A DNA stretch of 64,000 bases, from contig NZ_CP101134.1 in NCBI RefSeq assembly GCF_024296865.1, positions 4,154,001-4,218,000 of the forward strand, read 5' to 3'. Position 1 is the stretch's first letter. Every line of letters begins with the position of its first letter. Below the pieces are notes generated by a model that saw nothing but the letters and a program-made list of their open reading frames with translations, searched no databases and had not been told where the DNA came from. This DNA is from Sphingobacterium sp. LZ7M1 (GTDB lineage: Bacteria > Bacteroidota > Bacteroidia > Sphingobacteriales > Sphingobacteriaceae). The position numbers were made by a program, and so were the translations under genes. Below, one piece after another: positions 19,931 to 29,054 of this stretch.

Positions 19931-21052
19931 TTATTTTATCTGTCCAACCAAGATCTGATCGGTACGAACCCCCGCTCGAACCTCCCCAGATGGAATAAAA
20001 AATAGATTTTCTTTTATAACTGCCGTAGTGGTTACTGGACTTTCAGTTTCAATTCCCTCCAATTGTGACCAAGCACCTGTCTTCAGGTCATACACCAAAT
20101 TCTCTTTCGAAAACCCGGGATGTCCTGCCTGAAGTTTATTCTTTGCTTGAGTCAATTCTTCCTTTTTCAGCGGATCATTTTCCTTGGCAATATTGGCTAT
20201 AGCCTCCTCTACCTTTGAAAACGTGCTTCCATCATCCCCTCCGAACACAAAGATTTTCCCATCTTTATAGACTCCGGTCCCTGCGGCCAAAGCCTTAGGG
20301 AGCTTAGTAAGCTCACGAACACTTTTGGTATTTAGGTCCAATTCCAACAGCCCATCATAGATATCACTGATGGCATTTGGATTTTTCTTCCTTCCCCCAA
20401 TGACATAGACCTTGTCCTTCCCATTGCCAAGCACAACAGCATGACTTACTGGATAGGGCAGTTTCATATATTCTATCCAATTTGCAGTGGAATCATCCAA
20501 TTTCAGGGAATAAACCCGATCAGAGACCGATTCTGCATTTTCACCACCAATAAAGAAGATTTCGTTGGTACCTGCTGCCAAACCGGCATTGGTCAAAGCC
20601 ACTGGCAAGGGTTTTAAGTATTTCTTTTCCAGTTTACCTCTTTCGGATAATTCATATTTGGCAACTTGATCAATTGGACCGATTTCATTTTCTCCGCCAG
20701 CAATATAGATGGCATCTGGAAGACTGAGATTGGCAGAATAGGCAATCCCAGTTTCAAGATTAAATATGGTATCCAGCTTTATGCTTGACCCTGAAATGGA
20801 AAAGATATATCCTTGAGATTGGTAAACTTTCTTTCCTCCATCCCAAGGCAATCCATCGGGGAAATTAGCACCAGCTGCCACAATCAGTTTGTCCTGAAGG
20901 ATACCTGTTATTGGTCCTGCGACCCCTATATTTTTTGATCCAGAAATCGCAGGCAAATGACTTGCTTCTTCCCATACTAATCCAGACTTGCTCTGCAAAC
21001 CAGAACAACCAACCACTAAAACCGCCATAGATAATATTGCCTTAGTCCGCAT
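19931..21052 (-). CDS. Kelch-propeller N-acetylneuraminate epimerase-like protein (NanM type), lipoprotein
   Basis: This 373-residue protein has a lipobox (VVGC, Cys16) and repeated kelch blades (ILQDKLIVAAGANFPDG, AIYIAGGEN, IFFIGGEN, VYVIGGRK, IFVFGGDD). NanM mutarotates alpha-Neu5Ac, the sialidase product, into the beta form in the periplasm. The ATG shares one base with the nanA stop (TAATG), so translation is probably coupled. The catalytic residues of NanM were not checked individually, so the specific function rests on repeats plus context. Confidence 0.83.
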   Translation of the reverse strand: MRTKAILSMAVLVVGCSGLQSKSGLVWEEASHLPAISGSKNIGVAGPITGILQDKLIVAAGANFPDGLPWDGGKKVYQSQGYIFSISGSSIKLDTIFNLETGIAYSANLSLPDAIYIAGGENEIGPIDQVAKYELSERGKLEKKYLKPLPVALTNAGLAAGTNEIFFIGGENAESVSDRVYSLKLDDSTANWIEYMKLPYPVSHAVVLGNGKDKVYVIGGRKKNPNAISDIYDGLLELDLNTKSVRELTKLPKALAAGTGVYKDGKIFVFGGDDGSTFSKVEEAIANIAKENDPLKKEELTQAKNKLQAGHPGFSKENLVYDLKTGAWSQLEGIETESPVTTTAVIKENLFFIPSGEVRAGVRTDQILVGQIK

Positions 21053-21981
21053 TAATTAATTGACTTAAAGGAATCAAAGCCCAATGCCGCAACATCAGCT
21101 TTGAACAACTCAAAATTCTCTTTTGACATATTGGCTATCGGTAAACGGAATTCTCCACAATCCAGGTCCACTAATTTCATGTAAGCCTTTCCTGTTGCAA
21201 TACCACCATATTTACCTAACAGACGGATCATATCAATGGATTTCTGCTGCAATTTATTGGCTTCCTCAAAATTACCTTGGTCATATGCCGCTATCAGATC
21301 ATTGTATAATGGAGCCGCATAATTGTAGGTACTTCCTACCGCACCTTTTGTTCCTAATACCAAAGAGGACAACATGTTTTCATCACGCCCCCAAAGCATA
21401 TCGTACTTTCCATTTTTATGATTTAAACAAGACAAGAAATCCATAAAATCTTCATGCGTATATTTGATGCCTTTGAAGGTTGGAATCATATTATCCACAG
21501 CTTCCAATAGATCGATCATATTGTAGTTTCCACCGGTAAGCACTGGAATATGGTAATAATAAAATGCGGTATTTGGTGCAGCGGCAGCTATTTCCTGACA
21601 GCATTTCGCCAATTGCTGCACATTTGCAGGTTTGAAATAATAAGGGGAAGTAAAGGAAATGGCATCTGCTCCTTCTTGCTCAGAGATCACTGCCAATTGC
21701 TTACATTCCTTGACATTCGTACCGCCTAAAAACATAATCAGGGCGAAATCTGGATCGGCTTTTGTCAATGCTGTCCAGGCCTTCAATACTTGCACTTTTT
21801 CATCAAAGGTCAAGGATACCCCTTCACCAGTCGAGCCACAGATAAAAGCTCCTTTCACATTATTCTTTTTAAGCGACTGATAATAAGCAGGAATCAGGTC
21901 TAGGTTCAGTTCACCGTTTGGATCAAATGCCGTAAATGGAGCGGCAATTAATCCTTCAATTTTGTTTGTTAGCATATACAA
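21052..21981 (-). CDS. nanA: N-acetylneuraminate lyase
   Basis: This 309-residue enzyme of the DHDPS/NAL TIM-barrel family has GSTGEG at 49-54, the catalytic Tyr143 in YYYHIP and the Schiff-base Lys173 in GIKYT. It has no signal peptide. It cleaves Neu5Ac to ManNAc and pyruvate in the cytoplasm. It follows SusD after a hairpin-containing 60-base gap and is coupled to nanM. The family includes other 2-keto acid aldolases, but operon context makes the sialic acid assignment strong. Confidence 0.93.
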   Translation of the reverse strand: MYMLTNKIEGLIAAPFTAFDPNGELNLDLIPAYYQSLKKNNVKGAFICGSTGEGVSLTFDEKVQVLKAWTALTKADPDFALIMFLGGTNVKECKQLAVISEQEGADAISFTSPYYFKPANVQQLAKCCQEIAAAAPNTAFYYYHIPVLTGGNYNMIDLLEAVDNMIPTFKGIKYTHEDFMDFLSCLNHKNGKYDMLWGRDENMLSSLVLGTKGAVGSTYNYAAPLYNDLIAAYDQGNFEEANKLQQKSIDMIRLLGKYGGIATGKAYMKLVDLDCGEFRLPIANMSKENFELFKADVAALGFDSFKSIN

Positions 21982-22000
21982 ATTATTAAAAACTAGATAG

Positions 22001-22023
22001 CCTATCCTGCTGGGCAGGATAGG
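22001..22023 (-). promoter_or_regulatory. Perfect hairpin between susD and nanA
   Basis: A 10-base-pair perfect inverted repeat (arms 22001-22010 and 22014-22023) with a three-base loop lies 18 bases after the susD stop. On the minus strand it is followed by CTATCTAG and then TTTTT. The spaced T run makes it a weak terminator at best. It could stabilise the susCD part of the mRNA or attenuate the catabolic genes, giving high pore and binding-protein levels relative to enzymes. Confidence 0.65.
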
Positions 22024-22041
22024 TTTATATTAAATTTAACA

Positions 22042-23613
22042 TTAAGTTCCTGAATATCCAGGATTTTGGTCTCCATCTAACTTCGGATCCGCCGATAGCG
22101 TTCCAAGGTCAATAGGCCAAAGAATTTTATGTTTTTGGGAATCATTGTTGTCCAACACCCCAACCAAATTCAGGTCCTTACGAAAAACCAATGGCGTTCC
22201 TGAGGCATCTTGCATGCGGCGTAGATCATACCAACGCTTACCCTCTGAAACAAACTCCTTGGTCCTCTCATAAAAAATGGCAAGTTCATTGGCTTCAAAC
22301 CCTCCGTTTACAAATTGTGGAGCCGAACCTTTATAAGCCCTGTTTCGCACCAACATGATTTCATTAGTCGGATCTTGCCCCAATTTATTCTTGATTTCTG
22401 CCAATAACAGATAAGCATCGGCTAAGCGGTAAATCGGATAGTCATCTGAATAGCTTCGTACGCCTTCCACAATGGTACCCAAGAATTTACGGAGTACCAC
22501 TGCATGCACATCGCCCTTGTTAAAGTTTAAGAAAGTTGCATTGGCTCTGCTATCTGCTGCTTCATACAGTTGATATAGGCCATATTTGTATTCATAACGG
22601 ATAATGCCCGTATTGGAAATTTTCAAAGGATCTGCTGGAATGGCCTCACCTTTATCATCTACGTAGCCTGAAATATCATCACTCTGTGCATACAGAAAGT
22701 TATTGAAGAAACTGGTCGCCTCACCATATTGGTACCTCAAAGTAAAAATGGTTTCCGAATTTCCTTTATTGGCAGCTGAACTTGCCGTCGCAAAGACATT
22801 CGCATAATCATTGACTAGGGTGAATTTTGGTATTACGGCCTCTACAGCAGCTTTTGCAGTCTGAAGATCTTGTGCAGTACTTGCCGGAGCATTTCCGTCA
22901 ATCTTTACCTTGGCGGACCATAGATACACCTCCGTTTTCAACATCTGTGTCGCAGCCAAGGACCACTGCGCTTTTTGGCTTAGGATATTATAGTCATTGT
23001 TGAAACTAGAAACTGATTTTTCAACGTCCGCTTTAATAAAGTCTAAGGTTTCTTTTTCCGTTTTACTACGGGAAGTGTACAACTCTTCAGCTGAACTCGG
23101 TGCCTGATTGGCTACCTTCGCTTCAGCAACCAAAGGAACCCTTCCCCAAGTCCGGAACAGATTGAAATAATAGAAAGCACGCAATCCATAGGCCTGCCCT
23201 AAATAATATCCTTTCTCCGCATCTGACAGGTAGGTTGCCGATTCCACTTGGAATATAAAGTTATTGATCTGGAAGATCTGTCCATAAAGGTTGGCCCAGC
23301 TGCTAAAACCAGGACTGCTTTCACGCACATCTTGGATGATGATCGAACTCGAGTTTAGGGATGCAGTACCTGTAAAACTGGTTCCATCTCGCAAAGTTCC
23401 ACCTCTTAACTCTCCAAAACTCCATAAGGTTTGCTGCGCATTTCTTAATTGGCTATGGATACCAACCATTGCTCCTTTTACTTGATCCTGTGTTTTCCAG
23501 AAAGATCCACTTGCGAAATAATCCTCTGGGGTTAAATCCAATTCCATCTTGCTACAAGAGGAAAATGTTATGCTCGTTGCCGCTATTGCTAAGGCTATTA
23601 ATATCTTTTTCAT
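22042..23613 (-). CDS. SusD/RagB-family outer-membrane glycan-binding lipoprotein (NanU-like)
   Basis: This 523-residue protein has a lipobox (FSSC, Cys20) and the SusD pattern: an N-terminal TPR-like helical part and a C-terminal RagB/SusD domain with the usual YPIYRLADAYLLLAEI and FVSEGKRWYDLRR motifs. It lies directly downstream of susC and should form the lid of the TonB-dependent pore. In Tannerella the matching pair NanO/NanU takes up sialic acid (established knowledge). The sialic acid role here is inferred from the operon. Confidence 0.92.
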   Translation of the reverse strand: MKKILIALAIAATSITFSSCSKMELDLTPEDYFASGSFWKTQDQVKGAMVGIHSQLRNAQQTLWSFGELRGGTLRDGTSFTGTASLNSSSIIIQDVRESSPGFSSWANLYGQIFQINNFIFQVESATYLSDAEKGYYLGQAYGLRAFYYFNLFRTWGRVPLVAEAKVANQAPSSAEELYTSRSKTEKETLDFIKADVEKSVSSFNNDYNILSQKAQWSLAATQMLKTEVYLWSAKVKIDGNAPASTAQDLQTAKAAVEAVIPKFTLVNDYANVFATASSAANKGNSETIFTLRYQYGEATSFFNNFLYAQSDDISGYVDDKGEAIPADPLKISNTGIIRYEYKYGLYQLYEAADSRANATFLNFNKGDVHAVVLRKFLGTIVEGVRSYSDDYPIYRLADAYLLLAEIKNKLGQDPTNEIMLVRNRAYKGSAPQFVNGGFEANELAIFYERTKEFVSEGKRWYDLRRMQDASGTPLVFRKDLNLVGVLDNNDSQKHKILWPIDLGTLSADPKLDGDQNPGYSGT

Positions 23614-23623
23614 GACTTAAGTT

Positions 23624-26600
23624 TTAAAAGGTTAATTGAAGACCAAAAATGACCGTTCTTGGTAGTGGGTAACCACCCCCTCCCTGTCCAATCGACCCAC
23701 TTTCCGCAGAAAACAGGGTATTGGCTGTCCAGTATTGAAGGTTCTGTCCGGTTACTGAAACACTTAAATCTTCCATCTTGATCTTGTTCGCCAAAGATCT
23801 CGGTAAACGATATGCCAAGGAAATCTCCCGGAATGCCAAATAATTACCTTTATTGTAGAACATGCTACTTTCTCGACTGGTATTGTTCTTGAACAATTGG
23901 TCCGCCCAGTAATAGGTTGGATATTTTGCGTTCGTGTTTTCTGGGCTATAGGTATCCAATACTTCCGTGGTCGTATTGAACGTTCCTTGCATCATCCCCA
24001 AAAACCAAGCTCTTGGTCCATCATAGGCAACATAGCCCAATGCATAATCAAATCTTGCACTCAAGGAAAAATCCTTGTAAGTGGAATAAAGACCAAATCC
24101 TCCAGTCCAACGTGGTACGGTATTCCCCATGTAAACCCTATCGTAGGAATTGATGATGCCATCATTATTGACATCTCTCCACATCACGTCCCCTAAGGCC
24201 AATGGATAATGCAGGGCTTTCTCTGAAGCCGTCATCGCATTGAACACATCCGGATGCACCAAGGTTCTCGCTCCGATCAAATCCTTTAGCTGCAGGGCAT
24301 AATTATCCAGGTCCTGTTGAGTACGGATAATGCCCAAGGCCTCGTATGCATAAGCCACATTCGGATCCTGTCCTTCTTGTAGGCCTCCAACCCATTCTAA
24401 TTCCATGGTACTTGGGTTATAGACTTGGAAACCATTCTGACGGTTGTTCTCAACCCCATTATATGGCAGCTTTAAGATCTTGTTCTTGTTGTAGGCAGTA
24501 TTCCAGTTGAAGCTCAAGGTAAAATCATTTGCACGGATCGCTTGGTAATTTAAGTCTATCTCTACCCCTTGGTTTTGCATGTCACCATTGTTGGTCGTAA
24601 TGGAAGTAAATCCTGCTGACGCTGGCAACAACAAGGTTGCGATTTTATCCGAAGTCGTTCTATGATAATAGGATACCGATAGATCTAACCTATTTAACAA
24701 TCTGGTTTCTAAACCTACTTCTTTGGTAATCAAACTCTCCCATTTCAGGTTAGGCACGGCTAGGTCCGTCATTAAAAATCCAACTTGGTTGTCGTAATTG
24801 TGTTTATAGAGTAGGGATCCATTGGGGTTATAGGTCGAAGAATTATATACCCCTTGCAAAGCATAAGCTCCAATGCCGCCAATATTTCCGTTCGCACCAT
24901 AACTAGCCCTTAATTTTAAGGTGTTGACCACTTGGTCAGTGCCCATAATATTGGCGAAGAAGTCTTCATTATGAAGGTTCCAACCTAATGACACCCCTGG
25001 GAAAGTTCCCCAACGATTATTCAATAGGTTTGAATAGCCATCACGACGCAAGGTCAAGGTCATTAGATAGCGTTGGTCATAATCATAGTTCAAACGTCCG
25101 AAAAACGAAGTGATCCTATTACGGACATGGTAAGAATCGATACCACGACGGTTTGCTTCGGTACTGGTCAAACCTAGATCCATGAAGTCATCCGATGGTG
25201 CACCTGAACCCGATGCTGAAAATCCTGTATTGTAGGAATCAAAGAATTCCCATCCTGCCATGGCATCAAAATTATGTTTCTCGCCAAAGGTGTTTTTATA
25301 GTTTAAAACCGCATTATAGGTTTGGTTCAAAATCTTGTCATAGCTTGCCGATGAGTTTCGAGTTCGCACCCAGTTACCTGGACTGGCTAAATAATCCCTG
25401 TTGAAGGATTCATTGTTGGTTTGGTTGATAAACCAGTTACCACTTGTTCTCAAGCTCAGCCCTTCATAAAGGTCAATGACAAAAGCTTGGGACATCGTAA
25501 ATTTCTGGTTTTGGTTATTGCGGATAAAACGATCATTGTTTACCGCTGGGTTACCATCTTGCCAGTCACGGCCAACCAAAAGATCTCCATTTGCGTTAAA
25601 GCCACGCATGGTTGGAGGAGCCCCCAAAGCACGGGTCATATAATTACCTTCCCCATTGATGGCATCTCTCCATTTGGTATTCGCGAAATTCAAGCCTGAA
25701 TTGGAAGTAATCCAAGGTTTGATTTTGTAATCACCATTTAGGATAAAGGTCAAACGATCATAATTGGTTCCAATTGGCACCCCTTGCTCATAGTATTTAC
25801 CCAAACTTGCATAGTATTTACTCTTATCATTTCCCCCCTGCACGGCAAGGTTATAATCTTGGGTCAGGGCATTTTTGCGCAATGCATAATCGGTATAATC
25901 AAAATCTTTATAGATCAATTCTTTCCCTGTAACAGGATCGATCATGGTTTGGTACCCTTGGCCCAATAATTCCCTGTTGGAATCATCCAAGAACATGGTA
26001 CTCCAAACGGCATTGCTCACCTTGTTTCCATCTAATATATTGCCCTGATCATCCTTATACTTGTTCCCAGTACCAAAAGGACCCACTGAAGTCAATTGGT
26101 TCAACTGGTTGGGTTGGTACATGCCAGAGGTCTGCACCCCTTTTCTCGACCAGTACAAATAGTCCTTGGCATCCAAGAACTCAAAAGGGATATTCAAGGA
26201 ATTGACCCCGATCTTAGATTTCAGCGAAATATTGGACACGCCATCTTTACCACGTTTTGTGGTAATCAATACCACCCCGTTTGATGCTCTAGCACCATAA
26301 ATAGCCGTGGCAGATGCATCCTTTAATACGTCGATGGACTCAATGTCATCTTGGTTGATATCGGAGAAACCCGAACGGATCAAACCATCCACGATCACCA
26401 ACGGGGATCCTCCGCCCCCATAGGTTGTTCCTCCACGCAATACGATGTTTGGAACTGAACCCGGACGACCAGAAGTCTGTTGAACACGTAGGCCAGGAAT
26501 GGTTCCTGCCAATGCCGATGCTGGGTTAGAACGAACTCCAGTCTCTAAAACGCGCTTGTCCAATCTGGACACAGAACCCGTCAGGTTTGATTTCTTAATG

Positions 26601-26947
26601 CTACCATAGCCTAAAACCACGACTTCTTCTAGATCTTCTCCTGTTGGGTTTAATGAAATCCTTACCGAACCTAGGTTCGCTAAGGTTAGTTTGTGTGATT
26701 GATATCCGATTGAAGAAAATGCTATGACATCCGATACTTTAGCTTGAACGCTAAACTCTCCCTGTTCGTCGGTCTTTGTAACATGTCCTTGGGTTTGATT
26801 GGAAACTGTCACCCCTACAAGTGGATTTCCTTCTGGGTCTGTAACCGTTCCATTTAAAGCAGTTTGCGAAAATGCTGCGAGGTTGAGGCAGCACAAAAAG
26901 GCCAACAAGAGGACCCTCCGCAAAGATTGATCATATAGGTTTTTCAT
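23624..26947 (-). CDS. SusC/RagA-family TonB-dependent transporter (NanO-like)
   Basis: This protein of about 1107 residues has a signal peptide (LAAFSQ) and a CarboxypepD_reg-like domain (TVTDPEGNPLVGV). The plug has a TonB-box-like VVVLGYG, FSDINQDDIESIDVLKDASATAIYGARASNG marks the SusC family, and a long beta-barrel ends in LQLTF. The frame opens at 26983, but that ATG lies inside an operator and at the probable transcription start. The ATG at 26947 (MKNLYDQ) gives a proper signal peptide and a leader of about 40 bases. It heads the nine-gene sialoglycan operon. Confidence 0.93.
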   Translation of the reverse strand: MKNLYDQSLRRVLLLAFLCCLNLAAFSQTALNGTVTDPEGNPLVGVTVSNQTQGHVTKTDEQGEFSVQAKVSDVIAFSSIGYQSHKLTLANLGSVRISLNPTGEDLEEVVVLGYGSIKKSNLTGSVSRLDKRVLETGVRSNPASALAGTIPGLRVQQTSGRPGSVPNIVLRGGTTYGGGGSPLVIVDGLIRSGFSDINQDDIESIDVLKDASATAIYGARASNGVVLITTKRGKDGVSNISLKSKIGVNSLNIPFEFLDAKDYLYWSRKGVQTSGMYQPNQLNQLTSVGPFGTGNKYKDDQGNILDGNKVSNAVWSTMFLDDSNRELLGQGYQTMIDPVTGKELIYKDFDYTDYALRKNALTQDYNLAVQGGNDKSKYYASLGKYYEQGVPIGTNYDRLTFILNGDYKIKPWITSNSGLNFANTKWRDAINGEGNYMTRALGAPPTMRGFNANGDLLVGRDWQDGNPAVNNDRFIRNNQNQKFTMSQAFVIDLYEGLSLRTSGNWFINQTNNESFNRDYLASPGNWVRTRNSSASYDKILNQTYNAVLNYKNTFGEKHNFDAMAGWEFFDSYNTGFSASGSGAPSDDFMDLGLTSTEANRRGIDSYHVRNRITSFFGRLNYDYDQRYLMTLTLRRDGYSNLLNNRWGTFPGVSLGWNLHNEDFFANIMGTDQVVNTLKLRASYGANGNIGGIGAYALQGVYNSSTYNPNGSLLYKHNYDNQVGFLMTDLAVPNLKWESLITKEVGLETRLLNRLDLSVSYYHRTTSDKIATLLLPASAGFTSITTNNGDMQNQGVEIDLNYQAIRANDFTLSFNWNTAYNKNKILKLPYNGVENNRQNGFQVYNPSTMELEWVGGLQEGQDPNVAYAYEALGIIRTQQDLDNYALQLKDLIGARTLVHPDVFNAMTASEKALHYPLALGDVMWRDVNNDGIINSYDRVYMGNTVPRWTGGFGLYSTYKDFSLSARFDYALGYVAYDGPRAWFLGMMQGTFNTTTEVLDTYSPENTNAKYPTYYWADQLFKNNTSRESSMFYNKGNYLAFREISLAYRLPRSLANKIKMEDLSVSVTGQNLQYWTANTLFSAESGSIGQGGGGYPLPRTVIFGLQLTF

Positions 26948-26969
26948 AATAGATGAATAATTAAATTGG

Positions 26970-27024
26970 ATTATGTTATACATAATAATTATTCAAATGT
27001 AATACATAATGTTTTACAACCAAA
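26970..27024 (-). promoter_or_regulatory. susC promoter with three FadR/GntR-type operators
   Basis: On the minus strand a Bacteroidota sigma-ABfr promoter is readable: -33 TTTG (27024-27021), 19 bases, -7 TACATTTG (27001-26994). Three 11-mers with the FadR-family GTnnnAC core cover it: ATGTTATACAT (26973-26983), ATGTAATACAT (26997-27007) and ATGTTTTACAA (27009-27019). One overlaps the -7 box, one lies between the boxes and one sits at or just after the start site. This arrangement suits repression by the divergent FadR-family gene. Confidence 0.75.
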
Positions 27025-27074
27025 CATTTTTTTAATAATATTGTAACATTAAATTAAACCTTCATAGCAAACCT

Positions 27075-27785
27075 ATGGATCAGCAGAACCCTTCAATGGA
27101 AAAATTAGGCAGTATTGACACCTCAAGCCTCGTCGATAAAGCGGAAGTAAGGATTATTCAATTTATTCAGGACAATAAGTTGAACGTGGGCGATGTATTG
27201 CCTAAGGAATTAGATTTGGCGGATAGCCTAGGTGTGAGCAGGACAGTTGTTAGGGAGGCCCTATTAAGGCTTAAGACCATTGGTTTGATCGAATCCATCA
27301 AGCATAAAGGTGCCGTACTTAGAAATCCCGATGTCTTGGGTTCATTGAGAAAGGTATTCCACCCTTCTATCTTAGATAATGAAACCTTGAAGGATATGTT
27401 TGAAATGAGATTGGCCCTAGAAGTAGGTATGGCTGATTTTATTGTCAATAATATCACCGATGAGGATATTGTTGAACTGGAAAAGATAGCGAACGAAATA
27501 GTTTCCGGTGATACCGCTAATCCTTGGCATGTAGAGGATGAGATCCGTTTTCACGGGAAGCTGTACAAGATATCTAAAAACAAGATCTTATTGGAATTGC
27601 AGGAAATGCTATTTCCTATTTTTCAGTATGTACATCAAAGCGGCTTATTGGAAAAAGACATCATGAAGGGAGATTTTATCTCGCACAAAGAATTGGTCCA
27701 AGTATTGAAATTAAGGGATGCTGAAGCCTATCGAGATGCTATCAGAAAACACCTAAACAACCATTTTGCAAGGATTCTAGGTTAA
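27075..27785 (+). CDS. FadR/GntR-family regulator, probable repressor of the sialoglycan operon
   Basis: This 236-residue protein has an N-terminal winged helix-turn-helix (about 20-85; PKELDLADSLGVSRTVVREALLRL) and an all-helical FCD ligand-binding domain (about 95-230) with scattered His/Asp residues typical of metal-binding FCD proteins. It is divergent from susC, 127 bases from the preferred susC start. The shared gap holds three GTnnnAC operators. NanR of E. coli belongs to the same subfamily and senses Neu5Ac; the ligand here is an inference. An alternative ATG at 27108 would remove 11 residues. Confidence 0.87.
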   Translation: MDQQNPSMEKLGSIDTSSLVDKAEVRIIQFIQDNKLNVGDVLPKELDLADSLGVSRTVVREALLRLKTIGLIESIKHKGAVLRNPDVLGSLRKVFHPSILDNETLKDMFEMRLALEVGMADFIVNNITDEDIVELEKIANEIVSGDTANPWHVEDEIRFHGKLYKISKNKILLELQEMLFPIFQYVHQSGLLEKDIMKGDFISHKELVQVLKLRDAEAYRDAIRKHLNNHFARILG

Positions 27786-27796
27786 GAAATTGGCAA

Positions 27797-29053
27797 TTAA
27801 CCTTTAACCAGTTCAAAAATGGTGATTTCAGGCGCAATACCGACACGCCCTGGGTAACCCAAGAAACCATATCCTGTATTGACATAAAGTTGAGAGGCTC
27901 CTTGTCTATAGAGACCCGCCCATTCTTTATAGATATATTTTGCTGGACTCCATTGGAAGTTTTCACCGCGGACCCCAAATTGCATTCCATGGGTATGGCC
28001 TGCAAACATAACGTCCACATCGGTTTCCAATACCTGTGCACGCCAATGAGATGGGTCATGCGACAATAATAATTTAACTGCCTTATCTTCTGTACCTAAC
28101 AAGGCTTTCGGAAGATTTCCTTTTTTGGGGAATCGACCTGTACCCCAGTTCTGCACACCGACGATGGAGATCTCTTCGTTACCTATTTTCAAGGTACGGT
28201 TCTCATCCATCAAAAGATCCCAACCCATCACTTTATGGGTTTCGATCAGATCTTGCAGGTTTTTACGTTTAGCTGGCGAATCACCGGGACCAAAGTAATA
28301 ATCGCCATAATCATGGTTTCCTAAGGTGGAATAAACCCCGAGGTCCGCTTTGACATGTGCAAAGATATCTTGGTAATCACGCATTTCAGAGGCTACATTG
28401 TTCACCAGATCGCCTGTAAAGAAGATGGCATCTGGTTTTTGTGCCAATAAAAGCTCAACGCCGCCCATAACGGCTTTTTTATTATAGAAAGAACCCGAGT
28501 GTACATCCGATATCTGTCCGATCGTCATTCCATGGAATTCCTTCGGTAAGTTCGGTAGCACCAATTTCTGGCGTCTAACCCGGTAATCATAAGCAGTGGA
28601 AATAACGCCCCAAGCCAAAGGAACCATGGGAAGGGCAGCCACGATGATCCCTGATTTTAACAGGAAATCTGAACGGGATATCCCTTTTTTGGGCACCTCC
28701 GGTAATGGCTCTTCTAAAGTCTCAATCCTTTCTTCCAGATCCTTGCCTTTGCCCCTAGAGAATAGACGTCCGACCCAAATCCCCCCTCTTCGTAAATCAT
28801 CGACGATCAAGACGATAGCGTAGACAAACTTGCTGACGGCAGTCAGGAAAAAGGCTACTAATATTATGGAACGGATAGAAAGCGGAATGTTATATTGAAA
28901 TGAAATAAATAATCCTACCAGCAAAGACAGTGAATAGCCCCACCATAGGATGGTAAACCACCTTGTCTTGATAAATCTAATATTCGTTGCCCTTAGCGCA
29001 AAAAATATGTAGAAGTCTAATAAGAATAATATTACTGCATTTAATTTTAACAT
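27797..29053 (-). CDS. Membrane-anchored metallophosphoesterase
   Basis: This 418-residue protein has about four hydrophobic segments in the first 170 residues. A calcineurin-like phosphoesterase domain follows, with the five motifs IGQISDVHSG, FTGDLVN, GNHDYGDY, LSHDP and AGHTHGMQFG. The metal-binding Asp, His and Asn residues are all present. Related proteins hydrolyse UDP-diacylglucosamine or phospholipid-like substrates, but the substrate cannot be assigned. The gene ends 11 bases from the regulator stop (convergent) and starts two bases after hemH ends. Confidence 0.87.
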   Translation of the reverse strand: MLKLNAVILFLLDFYIFFALRATNIRFIKTRWFTILWWGYSLSLLVGLFISFQYNIPLSIRSIILVAFFLTAVSKFVYAIVLIVDDLRRGGIWVGRLFSRGKGKDLEERIETLEEPLPEVPKKGISRSDFLLKSGIIVAALPMVPLAWGVISTAYDYRVRRQKLVLPNLPKEFHGMTIGQISDVHSGSFYNKKAVMGGVELLLAQKPDAIFFTGDLVNNVASEMRDYQDIFAHVKADLGVYSTLGNHDYGDYYFGPGDSPAKRKNLQDLIETHKVMGWDLLMDENRTLKIGNEEISIVGVQNWGTGRFPKKGNLPKALLGTEDKAVKLLLSHDPSHWRAQVLETDVDVMFAGHTHGMQFGVRGENFQWSPAKYIYKEWAGLYRQGASQLYVNTGYGFLGYPGRVGIAPEITIFELVKG

Positions 29054-29054
29054 C

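Noticed and set aside
26947-26983. Upstream ATG of susC as the true start
   Set aside because: It lies within an operator and about at the predicted transcription start; the ATG at 26947 gives a clean signal peptide and leader.
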